Below, piece by piece: positions 24,117 to 32,668 of a DNA stretch of 64,000 bases. The position numbers were made by a program, and so were the translations under genes. This stretch comes from an uncultured Clostridia bacterium (lineage in GTDB: Bacteria; Bacillota; Clostridia; Peptostreptococcales; Anaerovoracaceae): assembly GCA_944386595.1 (NCBI GenBank), contig CALXBQ010000011.1:1-64000 (forward strand), read 5' to 3'. The notes under the pieces were generated by a model that searched no databases, was not told where the DNA came from, and was given only the letters and a program-made list of their open reading frames with translations. Numbering within the stretch: position 1 is the stretch's first letter; the number at the start of each line of letters is the position of its first letter.

Positions 24117-25088
24117 ATGAATATGCTTATGATTGCAATGTTTGCGCTGGCAGGCTTTATAGCTTCCGCTCTCTTCACGGGAATAGAGATCCCCATGCTG
24201 AAGAAGCATCAGTTCAGACAGTTCATCAGAGAAGAGGGACCCCAGTCCCACCTGAAAAAGGAAGGAACACCTACCATGGGCGGAATAGCCATAGTAGCTG
24301 CCCTCATCGTGGTGACCTTTGCGGCGGCGGTCATGACAAAGGCGTGGTCGGAATATCTGGTCATGCTGGCGGTAACGGTGCTGTTTGCGGCAATAGGCTT
24401 TCTGGACGACTATATAAAGGTTGCGAAGAAGCATAATCTGGGACTCAGGGCATGGCAGAAGCTGGTGCTGCAGATACTTTTTGCGGCAGGCCTCGCTCTG
24501 TATATGGCAAACTTCTCCGGAGAGGGAACGGGCGTGTGGATACCTTTCCTTGACAGAATCGTCGATTTCGGCTGGCTGTACGTTCCGTTCATAGCCTTCG
24601 TGGTAGTCGCAATGGCAAACAGCGTGAACCTGACCGACGGGCTGGACGGACTTTCCTCCGGCGTAACCTTCATAGTCGCAATGTTTTTTGCCATAGCGGG
24701 ACAGCAGGCGAGCCAGGGAGAGCCGGCAATATTCAGCGCAATACTGGCCGGAGCGTGCCTGGGATTTCTCATGTACAACCGCTTCCCGGCAAAGCTGTTT
24801 ATGGGAGATACGGGCTCCATGGCTTTAGGCGGCGCCCTTGCGTCGGCCGCCATAATGATGAAGCTGGAATTCCTCCTGGTGATTGCAGGCTTTGTATACG
24901 TGGCGGAAGCCCTTTCGGTAATCATTCAGGTTACGTCCTTTAAGCTTACGGGAAAGAGAGTATTCAGAATGTCTCCCCTTCATCACCACTTTGAAATGGG
25001 AGGAATGAAGGAGACTCAGGTGGTGCTCATGTTCTGGGGAGCCTCACTGGTTCTCTGTCTCATAGCATACGCCGTCTTCAGAATATAA
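24117..25088 (+). CDS. mraY: Phospho-MurNAc-pentapeptide translocase
   Basis: A 323-residue polytopic membrane enzyme that transfers phospho-MurNAc-pentapeptide to undecaprenyl phosphate, making lipid I. About ten helices. Catalytic and signature motifs are KKEGTPTMGGIA (about residues 43-54), FLDDYIKV (about 96-103, catalytic Asp pair), NSVNLTDGLDGLSSG (about 163-177), FMGDTGSMALGG and PLHHHFEMGG (about 291-300). The length is typical of Gram-positive MraY. It is between murF and murD as in the standard dcw order. Confidence 0.97.
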   Translation: MNMLMIAMFALAGFIASALFTGIEIPMLKKHQFRQFIREEGPQSHLKKEGTPTMGGIAIVAALIVVTFAAAVMTKAWSEYLVMLAVTVLFAAIGFLDDYIKVAKKHNLGLRAWQKLVLQILFAAGLALYMANFSGEGTGVWIPFLDRIVDFGWLYVPFIAFVVVAMANSVNLTDGLDGLSSGVTFIVAMFFAIAGQQASQGEPAIFSAILAGACLGFLMYNRFPAKLFMGDTGSMALGGALASAAIMMKLEFLLVIAGFVYVAEALSVIIQVTSFKLTGKRVFRMSPLHHHFEMGGMKETQVVLMFWGASLVLCLIAYAVFRI

Positions 25089-25100
25089 GAGGTAACGGAA

Positions 25101-26474
25101 ATGAACGCTAATCTTGACAACATAAAGAATAAGAAGGTCCTCATAGTGGGTCTGGGACGCTCCGGCATAGCCGCGGCGCAGGCCATGATACGCCTTGGAG
25201 CCGACGTGAGTATTCAGGATTCCAAGAAGGAGGAGACCGTGGACAGATCTCTCGTTTCCTTCTTTAAGACAAAGGGCGCAGTCTGCTACTTTGACGACGT
25301 TCCCAAGGATATGGGCGCCTTTGACATGGTAATACTGAGCCCGGGGGTAAATCCGGAGCTTCCTTTCATACAGGAGGCCATGGCGAAGGGCGCAGAGGTT
25401 ACGGGAGAGCTGGAGATTGCCTACAGAATAGGAAGGGGCAACTTCGTCGCCATAACGGGTACCAACGGAAAGACCACGACCACTACCCTGACCGGTGAGA
25501 TTTTTGCGGCAGCGGGAAGAAAGACCCACGTGGTGGGAAACATAGGAACGGCTGTCATCTCAGAGTCTCTGGATGCAGGAGAGGACGACTGGCTCGTTAC
25601 GGAAACCAGCAGCTTTCAGCTTGAAACCACCAGATACTTCAAGCCGAGAATTTCGGCCATACTGAATATCACCCCGGACCATCTCAACAGGCATCACACC
25701 ATGAAGGCGTACGCCGAGGCAAAGGGAAAGATATTCGCCAACCAGAGCGCCGACGGCTTTCTCATAGTAAACAGGGAGGACAGGCTCTGCATGGAGCTTG
25801 CAAAGTCGGCAAAGGCGAGGGTGGTTCCTTTCAGCTCGGAAAGAGAGCTTCCTTTCGGCGCATTTGTAAAGGACGGAGAAATAATTATAAGAGACGACGT
25901 GTGCGATCACCCTATATGCCGCACGGACGAGCTTAAGATAATAGGAAAGCATAACGTGGAGAACGCGCTGGCCGCAGCCGCCGTATCGTTTTTTGCAGGG
26001 ATACCTGAGGAGATCATCGGGGAAACCGTAAGAGGCTTCGGCGGAGTGGCCCACAGGCTGGAGTTCTGCGCCGAGGTTGACGGAGTGAAATACTATAACG
26101 ACTCCAAGGGAACAAATACAGACGCCACCCTCATAGCCTTAAACGCCATAGGAAAAGATATAATCCTCATAGCCGGAGGCGACGCCAAGGGACAGAGCTT
26201 TGACGGCCTGGCGGAAGAATTTGACGGCAGGGTAAAGGCCCTCGTCCTTCTCGGAAGAGACGCATATATGATAAAAGACGCAGCCGAAAAGGCCGGGTTT
26301 ACCGCCGTGCACGGCTGCAGAAATATGGATGAATGCGTGCTTAAGGCTCACGAGATAGCGGAGCCGGGAGATACGGTTCTCCTTTCGCCGGCGTGCGCCA
26401 GCTGGGATATGTACGATAACTTCGAGCAGCGCGGCGACCACTTCAAGGACTGCGTGAGAAGACTGGAAGAGTAA
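25101..26474 (+). CDS. murD: UDP-MurNAc-L-alanine:D-glutamate ligase
   Basis: A 457-residue cytoplasmic ligase that adds D-Glu to UDP-MurNAc-L-Ala. The N-terminal Rossmann-type domain starts VLIVGLGRSGIAAA. The P-loop is ITGTNGKTTTTTL (about residues 119-131), followed by GNIGTAV, ETSSFQLE, LNITPDHLNRH and the C-terminal HRLEFCAEVDGVKYYNDSKGTN. LSPACASWDMYDNFEQRG near the C-terminus is diagnostic of MurD. Its stop overlaps the start of ftsW by one base, so the two are translationally coupled. murC and murB, often nearby, are not in this window. Confidence 0.96.
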   Translation: MNANLDNIKNKKVLIVGLGRSGIAAAQAMIRLGADVSIQDSKKEETVDRSLVSFFKTKGAVCYFDDVPKDMGAFDMVILSPGVNPELPFIQEAMAKGAEVTGELEIAYRIGRGNFVAITGTNGKTTTTTLTGEIFAAAGRKTHVVGNIGTAVISESLDAGEDDWLVTETSSFQLETTRYFKPRISAILNITPDHLNRHHTMKAYAEAKGKIFANQSADGFLIVNREDRLCMELAKSAKARVVPFSSERELPFGAFVKDGEIIIRDDVCDHPICRTDELKIIGKHNVENALAAAAVSFFAGIPEEIIGETVRGFGGVAHRLEFCAEVDGVKYYNDSKGTNTDATLIALNAIGKDIILIAGGDAKGQSFDGLAEEFDGRVKALVLLGRDAYMIKDAAEKAGFTAVHGCRNMDECVLKAHEIAEPGDTVLLSPACASWDMYDNFEQRGDHFKDCVRRLEE

Positions 26475-27676
26475 TGATAAAAGGTATTAGAGGTATTTTA
26501 AAAAAAGGAGCGGGAGCGGGACACTGCGACTTTCCACTTACGGTTATGGTCACCGTACTGGTGATTTTCGGGGTGGTTATGATATTCAGCGCCAGCTACT
26601 ACTACTCCATAAATATGTTCGGGACGCCGTACCAGTACCTTAAGGATCAGATTTTCAATGCCGGTCTCGGGTTCGTTCTCATGTGGATCGCATCGAAGAT
26701 AGACTACAGGATCTTCAGGCGGCTGGCTTTTCCCATACTGATACTGTCTATCGTTTTACTGCTTCTCATTTTCACTCCTCTCGGAGAGACGAGAAACGGA
26801 GCGACCAGATGGCTCAACTTCGGTATCAGCGTAATGCCGGGAGAGCTGGCAAAGCCTGCGATCATCGTGTTCGCATCGGCGTATTTTGCTACCAACATGA
26901 AGCGGGCGGCCACTTTAAGAGGAATGCTTCCCATAATAGGCGTTGCAGGACTTATGTTCGTTCTCATATACCTGCAGCCGAATCTTTCCACGGCGCTGAC
27001 CGTGGTGATAATTGCAGCGGGAATAATATTCCTTTCGGGCATGCCGTGGAAGGTGGTAATCGGAGCCGTTATCCTGGGAGTTGCGGGAGTTCTGGTCATA
27101 ATCATAGGAGGAGGAAGCTATCAGCTTCAGCGTCTTACCAGCTTTCTCGATCCATTCAGCGAGGCTCAGGGAGACGGCTTTCAGGTGGTTCAGTCCCTCC
27201 TTGCCCTGGGAACGGGCGGATTTACGGGACTGGGTCTTGGAAAGAGTGTTCAGAAGAACCTGTACCTTCCGGAGGCTCAGACTGACTTCATTCTTTCGGT
27301 CATAGGTGAGGAACTGGGATTTCTGGGGATTCTGTTCCTGCTGGTGCTGTTCGTCCTTCTCATATGGAGAACCATGTACATAGGAATGAACGCAGCCGAC
27401 AGGTTCGGCACCTTGGTGTGCGGCGGAGTGGCGGTAATGACGGGAATTCAGGTCATATTCAACGTTGCCGTAGTGACATCGTCAATGCCTCCTACGGGAG
27501 TCGCCATGCCGTTTATAAGCTACGGCGGAAACGCGCTGTGGATATTCATGGGACTTTACGGTATAGTCCTTAACATATCGAGGACGGCGGATATTTCACC
27601 TGCCGGTGAGAAGCTGTCCGAAGAGGGTAAAGGGGTAGGCAGAAGGAAGAGAAAGACATCCGGAGGTCAGATTTAA
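26474..27676 (+). CDS. ftsW: SEDS peptidoglycan polymerase FtsW/SpoVE
   Basis: A 400-residue SEDS-family membrane protein with about ten helices, which polymerises lipid II into glycan strands together with a class B PBP. Signature regions are MIFSASYYYS (near residue 37), RNGATRWLNFG (about 99-109), QPNLSTAL (about 169-176), FQVVQSLLALGTGGFTGLGLG (about 236-256), TDFILSVIGEELGF (about 271-284) and the C-terminal PPTGVAMPFISYGG (about 337-350). A basic tail, GRRKRKTSGG, follows. Position murD-ftsW-murG is the classical dcw order. In spore formers the equivalent is often called SpoVE. Confidence 0.94.
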   Translation: MIKGIRGILKKGAGAGHCDFPLTVMVTVLVIFGVVMIFSASYYYSINMFGTPYQYLKDQIFNAGLGFVLMWIASKIDYRIFRRLAFPILILSIVLLLLIFTPLGETRNGATRWLNFGISVMPGELAKPAIIVFASAYFATNMKRAATLRGMLPIIGVAGLMFVLIYLQPNLSTALTVVIIAAGIIFLSGMPWKVVIGAVILGVAGVLVIIIGGGSYQLQRLTSFLDPFSEAQGDGFQVVQSLLALGTGGFTGLGLGKSVQKNLYLPEAQTDFILSVIGEELGFLGILFLLVLFVLLIWRTMYIGMNAADRFGTLVCGGVAVMTGIQVIFNVAVVTSSMPPTGVAMPFISYGGNALWIFMGLYGIVLNISRTADISPAGEKLSEEGKGVGRRKRKTSGGQI

Positions 27677-28798
27677 ATGAGAGCCATACTTACTGGCGGA
27701 GGAACCGGAGGACACGTATACCCGGCTCTTGCCATAGCCGATAAGATAAAAGAAATGGAGCCGGACTCGGAGATTCTCTACATAGGAAACGAAATGGGGA
27801 TCGAAAAGGAAATAGTTCCGGCGGCGGGATACGACTTTAAGACGGTTCCCGCAAGATGGCTGGAACGCAGGAAGAACAGGCTGGACTATTTCTGTCAGCT
27901 GGGTCTTACCGGCGCCGTAACCTGTAAGGGCACGGCAAAGGCTCTTGCCATGATGAAAAGGTTTAAACCGGACGCGGTGATAGGAACTGGCGGCTTTGTC
28001 TGCGTACCCGTCGTTCTTGCCGGAAAGCTCTACGGAGCAAAGACCTTTATTCACGAGCAGAATGCCTTTCCGGGCGCCGCAAACAGGCTTCTGTCAAAGT
28101 ATGCCGACAGAGTTTTTCTGGGCTTTGAGGCGGCGAAAGGCTACTTCGGGTGTCCCGACAAAACCGTAAACACCGGAAATCCCGTTAGAAAGGATTTCCT
28201 GGAAATAACAAAGGAAGAAGCGAGAGATGCTCTCGGAATTTCAGGAGACAGCTTCACCGTATTTTCATTCGGAGGAAGCATGGGCTCAGAGACGATAAAC
28301 GAAATAGCCGTAAACCTCATAAAGAAGGTCAACGGCGCGGACGGCTACAGCGTCATAGCGGGAACCGGCGCGGCTCATTACGATGAGATCGTGAAGGAGC
28401 TTAAGGACGCCGGAATCGAACCGGCATCCAACGTGGACGTGAGAGCCTATATAAAGGATATGCATGTATGTATGAATGCCGCCGATGTGGTTATAAGCAG
28501 GGCGGGAGCCCTTTCCGTCGCGGAAACTGCCGTATGCGGAAAGGCGGCAGTCTTTGTCCCTTACCCGGAAGCCACAGGCAATCATCAGTACTTTAACGCA
28601 AAAGCCGTTGCCGACGCAGGAGGAGCCGTGCTGGCCGAGGAAAAAGACCTTGACACGGAAAGAACGGCTGAAAGAATAATCGCATTAAAGGACGACAGGG
28701 AAAAGCTTGAGGCTATGAGCAGGGCGAGCCTTTCCTGCAGTCCTGCGGGAGCGACGGACAAAATATACGCTTCCATAAGGGAAACGCTATCGGAATAA
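27677..28798 (+). CDS. murG: UDP-GlcNAc:lipid I GlcNAc transferase
   Basis: A 373-residue peripheral GT-B glycosyltransferase that turns lipid I into lipid II on the inner face of the membrane. The N-terminal glycine-rich loop ILTGGGTGGHVYPALAIAD (residues 4-22) is diagnostic. GTGGFVCVPVVLAGKLYG (about 99-116) and HEQNAFPGAANRLLSKYAD (about 121-139) follow. In the donor-binding half, SFGGSMGSETIN and SRAGALSVAE (about 275-284) are present. It starts directly after the ftsW stop (TAAATG). Confidence 0.96.
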   Translation: MRAILTGGGTGGHVYPALAIADKIKEMEPDSEILYIGNEMGIEKEIVPAAGYDFKTVPARWLERRKNRLDYFCQLGLTGAVTCKGTAKALAMMKRFKPDAVIGTGGFVCVPVVLAGKLYGAKTFIHEQNAFPGAANRLLSKYADRVFLGFEAAKGYFGCPDKTVNTGNPVRKDFLEITKEEARDALGISGDSFTVFSFGGSMGSETINEIAVNLIKKVNGADGYSVIAGTGAAHYDEIVKELKDAGIEPASNVDVRAYIKDMHVCMNAADVVISRAGALSVAETAVCGKAAVFVPYPEATGNHQYFNAKAVADAGGAVLAEEKDLDTERTAERIIALKDDREKLEAMSRASLSCSPAGATDKIYASIRETLSE

Positions 28799-28823
28799 GA
28801 AAACGTAAGGAAACGGGCAGACC

Positions 28824-29600
28824 ATGGAAAGAGGTTATGAGGACATAGAATTCAAGGATGTGGCCAGAGTCAGGAAGAAGAGAAAGAAAAAGCACTACTT
28901 TCTCAGATTCCTCGTCTTTCTCGCTGTCTGCGCCGGAATATATCTCTTTCTTACGTCAGGCTACTTCGACGTGAAGAACGTGACCGTAAAAGGCAGCACT
29001 TACTACACGGCGGAGGAAGTGGTTTCCATGTCCGGCTGGAAGGAGGGCGGAAACATCTTCTTCAGCGCCGGAATCGGAGAGATGGAGGCCAATCTTTCGG
29101 AGGATCCCTACTTCAGGGAGGTGGACATAAGCCGCAGGCTTCCCGACACCCTTGAAATCGAGATAACCGAGAGAACACAGACCGCAGCCTTTGTCTACGG
29201 CGACAGATACGTCGTCATAGACGATGAGGGCATAGTTTTGAGAAAGAGCGAAGTTATGCCGGAGCTTCCCCTTCTCACGGGACTTACCATAAGCAAAATG
29301 GACCCGGGGGAGGCAGTGGAGGCCGAGGAGGCGGAAAATCTTAAGACAACCCTTGAAATGCTGAAGGCCATGGAGGACGGGGACATTTTCTTTAAGCAGA
29401 TAGACGTCTCGAAGGTCACCATAAAGGCCCACATATACGATTATCTCATAGTCAGCGGGACGCCGCGTGAGATTATGAAATCCCTTGAAAGCGGAAACCT
29501 GCAGAAGGTGGTGTCAAAGCTCTTTGACGAAGGGATAACCCGGGGCACCATAAGCGCCGGAGGCGAAGGCTACATGTCCTTCTCCCCGGAAATAGAATAA
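28824..29600 (+). CDS. divIB: Cell division protein DivIB/FtsQ
   Basis: A 258-residue bitopic protein. It has a basic cytoplasmic N-terminus (VRKKRKKKHY), one membrane helix (about residues 29-46), then a POTRA domain starting DVKNVTVKGSTYYTAEEVV (about 49-67) and a beta domain with RRLPDTLEIEITERTQTAAFVYGDRYVVIDDEG. These order and motifs are those of FtsQ/DivIB, which scaffolds FtsL/DivIC and the septal synthase outside the membrane. It is the last gene of the dcw run, followed by a strong terminator. murC, usually between murG and ftsQ, is absent. Confidence 0.88.
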   Translation: MERGYEDIEFKDVARVRKKRKKKHYFLRFLVFLAVCAGIYLFLTSGYFDVKNVTVKGSTYYTAEEVVSMSGWKEGGNIFFSAGIGEMEANLSEDPYFREVDISRRLPDTLEIEITERTQTAAFVYGDRYVVIDDEGIVLRKSEVMPELPLLTGLTISKMDPGEAVEAEEAENLKTTLEMLKAMEDGDIFFKQIDVSKVTIKAHIYDYLIVSGTPREIMKSLESGNLQKVVSKLFDEGITRGTISAGGEGYMSFSPEIE

Positions 29601-29648
29601 CTTAGAATGACGACAAATTTCAGATATATTTATGTTGCTGTTATGTTT

Positions 29649-29677
29649 AAAAGAGGACCCGAAGGAGGTCCTCTTTT
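29649..29677 (+). terminator. Terminator at the end of the dcw cluster
   Basis: An 11-bp perfect stem AAAAGAGGACC (29649-29659) with GGTCCTCTTTT (29667-29677) around a 7-nt loop. It is A-rich at the start and T-rich at the end, so it could act in both directions. Confidence 0.88.
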
Positions 29678-29715
29678 ACGTTGGCGGGAAATGAGCCCCT
29701 GTATCGTAAAAATAC

Positions 29716-29744
29716 TTGACAGCGCCGTCGGGATGTGGTATCCT
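29716..29744 (+). promoter_or_regulatory. Promoter of the ylxM-ffh-rpsP operon
   Basis: TTGACA (29716-29721), 17-bp spacer and TATCCT (29739-29744), directly after the dcw terminator. Confidence 0.78.
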
Positions 29745-29791
29745 ATGACGGTATCAAGGAGTTTCACCTTACACGGAAAGCAGGTGGAGAA

Positions 29792-30175
29792 ATGGCTGAA
29801 ATACTGAAAACGGGCCTCGATGCCAGCGCCAGGGTGAGCCTGCTTTACGACTTCTACGGGCAGCTTTTGACGGAGAAGAAGAGACAGGTCATAGAGCTCT
29901 ATCACGAGGAGGATATGTCCCTGTCGGAGATTGCGTCGGAGCTCGGAATCACCAGGGCGGCCGTTCACGACTCGCTGAAGTCGGCGGAGAGGGCTCTTGA
30001 GAACTACGAGGAAAAGCTGAGCCTGGTGGAGAGATTTTTGAAAACGGAAGAGGCTTTCGGAGAGATTACACAGAAGCTGGACGGACTTAAGAGAAGGTAC
30101 GCCGGCGACGGTGAGCTTGCCGAAGCCATAGAAGAGATAGAGACTATCGCCCGCCGGATCGAGTACGGCGAATAA
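29792..30175 (+). CDS. ylxM: YlxM-type helix-turn-helix protein
   Basis: A 127-residue protein of the UPF0122/YlxM family, found next to ffh in Gram-positive bacteria and reported to modulate the signal recognition particle in streptococci. The sigma-70 region 4-like helix-turn-helix LSEIASELGITRAAVHDSLK (about residues 47-66) and LLYDFYGQLLTEKKRQVIELY (about 18-38) are characteristic. The C-terminal half is a predicted coiled coil. I start at ATG 29792, after AGGTGGAG; upstream in-frame codons overlap the promoter. It lies 19 bp before ffh in the same operon. Confidence 0.88.
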   Translation: MAEILKTGLDASARVSLLYDFYGQLLTEKKRQVIELYHEEDMSLSEIASELGITRAAVHDSLKSAERALENYEEKLSLVERFLKTEEAFGEITQKLDGLKRRYAGDGELAEAIEEIETIARRIEYGE

Positions 30176-30194
30176 GGCGAATACGAGGTAGTAA

Positions 30195-31532
30195 ATGGCA
30201 TTTGAGAGCTTATCGGATAAACTGCAGAATGCGTTTAAGAAGCTGAGAGGAAAAGGCGTCCTCACCGAGGCCGATATAAACGAGGCCATGAGGGAGGTAA
30301 AGCTGGCGCTTCTGGAGGCCGACGTAAACTTCAAAGTCGTAAAGGGGTTTATCGCTTCGGTCAAGGAAAAATGCATGGGCGCAGAGGTCATGGAAAGCCT
30401 GACTCCGGCGCAGCAGATTATTAAAATAGTAAACGCCGAGCTTACGGAGCTCATGGGAGGGTCCGGCACCAAGCTGACATTCTCGCCGTTGGGATTTACC
30501 ACCATAATGATGACGGGACTTCAGGGTACCGGTAAGACCACCACCTGCGGAAAGCTGGCCGCATACCTTAAGCAGAGCGGAAAGAAGCCGTACCTGGCGG
30601 CCTGCGACATATACAGACCGGCTGCCATAGATCAGCTGGAAATCGTGGGAAAGGCCGTGAACACTCCGGTATTCACCATGAGGGACTGCAGGGACGCCGC
30701 GAAGATTGCAGTCGAAGCCAAGAAGGAAGCAGAGAAGAAGGGCTACGACGTCCTCATAATAGATACTGCGGGACGACTTCAGATAGACGAAGCTCTCATG
30801 GACGAGCTTGAGGACATAAAGAAGGCGGTAAAGCCTCACGAAATACTTCTGGTGGTGGACGCCCTTACGGGTCAGGACGCCGTGAACGTGGCTGCAGGCT
30901 TTGATGAGAAGCTTGGAATCGACGGCATAATCATGACGAAGATGGACGGCGACTCCAGAGGCGGTGCGGCCCTGTCTGCGAGAAAGGTCACGGGAAAGCC
31001 TATCAAGTTCATAGGTACGGGAGAGAAATCCGACGCCCTTGAGCCTTTCCACCCCGAGAGAATGGCAGGCCGTATCCTGGGAATGGGCGATATGCTCAGC
31101 CTCATAGAAAAAGCCGAAGCAGCCTTTGATAAGGAGCAGGCCGAGAAATTAGAAAAGAAGATAAAGAAAAACCAGTTCACCCTTGAGGACTTCCTCGACC
31201 AGATGGGTCAGGTGAAGAACATGGGAGGATTGGGAAAGATAATGGAGATGCTTCCGGGAATGAACAGCGCTCAGATGAAGAACGTGGATCTGGAAGCCGG
31301 CGAGAGAGAATTTCGTCAGATGGAAGCCATTATCCAGTCGATGACCATTGAGGAGAGGCGGGACCCGTCACTTCTTAATGCGAGCCGGAGAAAGAGAATT
31401 TCCGCAGGCTGCGGACTTCCGGTGAGCAAGATAAATAATCTCATAAAGAAATATGAGGAAGCCAAAAAGATGATGAAGCGGCTTTCAAACCCCGGCGCAT
31501 TGAAGAGGGGAAAATTCCGCGGACTTTTCTAA
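30195..31532 (+). CDS. ffh: Signal recognition particle protein Ffh
   Basis: A 445-residue SRP54 GTPase that binds signal sequences and 4.5S/SRP RNA to target proteins to the membrane. The N domain (residues 1-90) is followed by the G domain with GLQGTGKTTTCGKLA (about 105-119), DIYRPAAIDQL (about 135-145), DTAGRLQID and TKMDGDSRGGAA (about 246-257). The Met-rich M domain (about 300-445) contains FLDQMGQVKNMGGLGKIMEMLPG and the RNA-binding SRRKRISAGCG. The length is standard. The SRP RNA gene itself is not in this window. Confidence 0.97.
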   Translation: MAFESLSDKLQNAFKKLRGKGVLTEADINEAMREVKLALLEADVNFKVVKGFIASVKEKCMGAEVMESLTPAQQIIKIVNAELTELMGGSGTKLTFSPLGFTTIMMTGLQGTGKTTTCGKLAAYLKQSGKKPYLAACDIYRPAAIDQLEIVGKAVNTPVFTMRDCRDAAKIAVEAKKEAEKKGYDVLIIDTAGRLQIDEALMDELEDIKKAVKPHEILLVVDALTGQDAVNVAAGFDEKLGIDGIIMTKMDGDSRGGAALSARKVTGKPIKFIGTGEKSDALEPFHPERMAGRILGMGDMLSLIEKAEAAFDKEQAEKLEKKIKKNQFTLEDFLDQMGQVKNMGGLGKIMEMLPGMNSAQMKNVDLEAGEREFRQMEAIIQSMTIEERRDPSLLNASRRKRISAGCGLPVSKINNLIKKYEEAKKMMKRLSNPGALKRGKFRGLF

Positions 31533-31569
31533 AAGATAATCAACACGTAACCATAAGGAGGAAAAGAAA

Positions 31570-31812
31570 ATGGTAAAGATCAGACTTAAGAGAATGGGAG
31601 CTCACAAGAGACCTTTTTACAGAGTAGTAGTTGCTGACTCCAGAAGAGCAAGAGACGGAAAGTTCATCGAGGAGCTTGGATACTACAATCCGCTCACCGA
31701 GCCGCCTGTAATCAAAATCGACGGAGAGAAGGCTAAGAAGTGGCTGGACAACGGCGCGCAGGCTACTGATGTTGTGAAGGGGCTTCTTAAGAAATCCGGC
31801 ATCATTGAATAA
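31570..31812 (+). CDS. rpsP: Ribosomal protein bS16
   Basis: An 80-residue small-subunit protein. [25 protein letters not shown] (start) and [15 protein letters not shown] are hallmark bS16 sequences. The ribosome site AAGGAGG lies 7 nt before ATG. Part of the ffh-rpsP-khpA-rimM-trmD operon, a conserved order in Firmicutes. Confidence 0.98.
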   Translation: MVKIRLKRMGAHKRPFYRVVVADSRRARDGKFIEELGYYNPLTEPPVIKIDGEKAKKWLDNGAQATDVVKGLLKKSGIIE

Positions 31813-31830
31813 GAAAGCGGTGATAGGGAA

Positions 31831-32070
31831 ATGACCAAGTTAGTTGAACTCATCGCGAAATCGCTGGTGGATAATCCGGAAAAGGTGGAGGTCACCGAGG
31901 AAAAAGCCGGATCCGAAAGCGTTGTGCAGCTTCGTGTCGCATCAGACGACATGGGCAAGGTCATCGGAAAGCAGGGCCGCATAGCAAAGGCGCTGCGTAC
32001 CGTGGTAAAGGCTGCGGCCACCAGGGAGAACAGGAAGGTCTCCGTGGAGATCGTTTCCGAAAACGAATAG
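31831..32070 (+). CDS. khpA: KH-domain RNA-binding protein KhpA
   Basis: A 79-residue single KH-domain protein (formerly YlqC). The GxxG loop is seen in VIGKQGRIAKALR (about residues 45-57), flanked by the beta strands of a type II KH fold. KhpA works with KhpB (Jag) in RNA binding and, in some Gram-positives, in control of cell elongation and division. Standard position between rpsP and rimM, with a good ribosome site. Confidence 0.93.
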   Translation: MTKLVELIAKSLVDNPEKVEVTEEKAGSESVVQLRVASDDMGKVIGKQGRIAKALRTVVKAAATRENRKVSVEIVSENE

Positions 32071-32084
32071 ATAAGGAAATCGTA

Positions 32085-32114
32085 TTAGGCACATGGCATT
32101 TTCCATGTGCCTAA
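32085..32114 (+). other. 12-bp perfect hairpin between khpA and rimM
   Basis: TTAGGCACATGG (32085-32096) pairs perfectly with CCATGTGCCTAA (32103-32114) around CATTTT. There is no T run, so it is unlikely to be a simple terminator. A processing or stability element inside the operon mRNA is more likely. Confidence 0.7.
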
Positions 32115-32133
32115 CGTGGTATTCGGAGAAGAC

Positions 32134-32664
32134 ATGGAAAAGATTAAGATAGGGAAAATTGTAAACGCCGTAGCCCTTAAGGGCGAGGTAAAGGTGTATA
32201 ACTACTCGGACGGCGCGGAAAGATACGGTGAGGTCGGCCGCATAATAGCCGGAGGAAAGGAATATCCGGTTGAGAGCGTGAGAACCCAGGGAAGCATGGT
32301 GATTTTAAAGCTCAGAGGCGTGGACGACAGGAACGCCGCCGAGGCTATGAAAAATCTGGACGTGTACATAACCGAGGACGATCTCGGGGAGCTTCCCGAG
32401 GACACCTTCTACATCCGCGACCTCATAGGTCTTAAGGTGATAAATGCCGAGACCGGAAAAGAGGCGGGAGAGATAATCGACGTCATTCAGGGAGCGGCTC
32501 AGGACGTATACCGCATACGCCTCTCTGACAAAGAGTGCGGCCCGGAGGAGTCCGGCGGCAAAGGAAGCCGGGAGACCATGGTTCCCGCCGTTTCGGAGTT
32601 TGTAAAAGATGTAAACTTAGAAGAAAAAAGAGTTTACATAAAGTTTATAGAGGGGATGTTGTAA
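32134..32664 (+). CDS. rimM: 16S rRNA processing protein RimM
   Basis: A 176-residue ribosome maturation factor for the head of the 30S subunit, which binds bS19/uS19-containing intermediates. The N-terminal domain opens IKIGKIVNAVALKGEVKVYNYSD (residues 4-26). The PRC-barrel domain begins near FYIRDLIGLKVI (about 92-103) and ends with VPAVSEFVKDVNLEEKRVYI. I start at ATG 32134, after CGGAGAA. An upstream ATG at 32107 lies inside the hairpin at 32085-32114 and has no ribosome site. It is 4 bp before trmD. Confidence 0.94.
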   Translation: MEKIKIGKIVNAVALKGEVKVYNYSDGAERYGEVGRIIAGGKEYPVESVRTQGSMVILKLRGVDDRNAAEAMKNLDVYITEDDLGELPEDTFYIRDLIGLKVINAETGKEAGEIIDVIQGAAQDVYRIRLSDKECGPEESGGKGSRETMVPAVSEFVKDVNLEEKRVYIKFIEGML

Positions 32665-32668
32665 GGAT

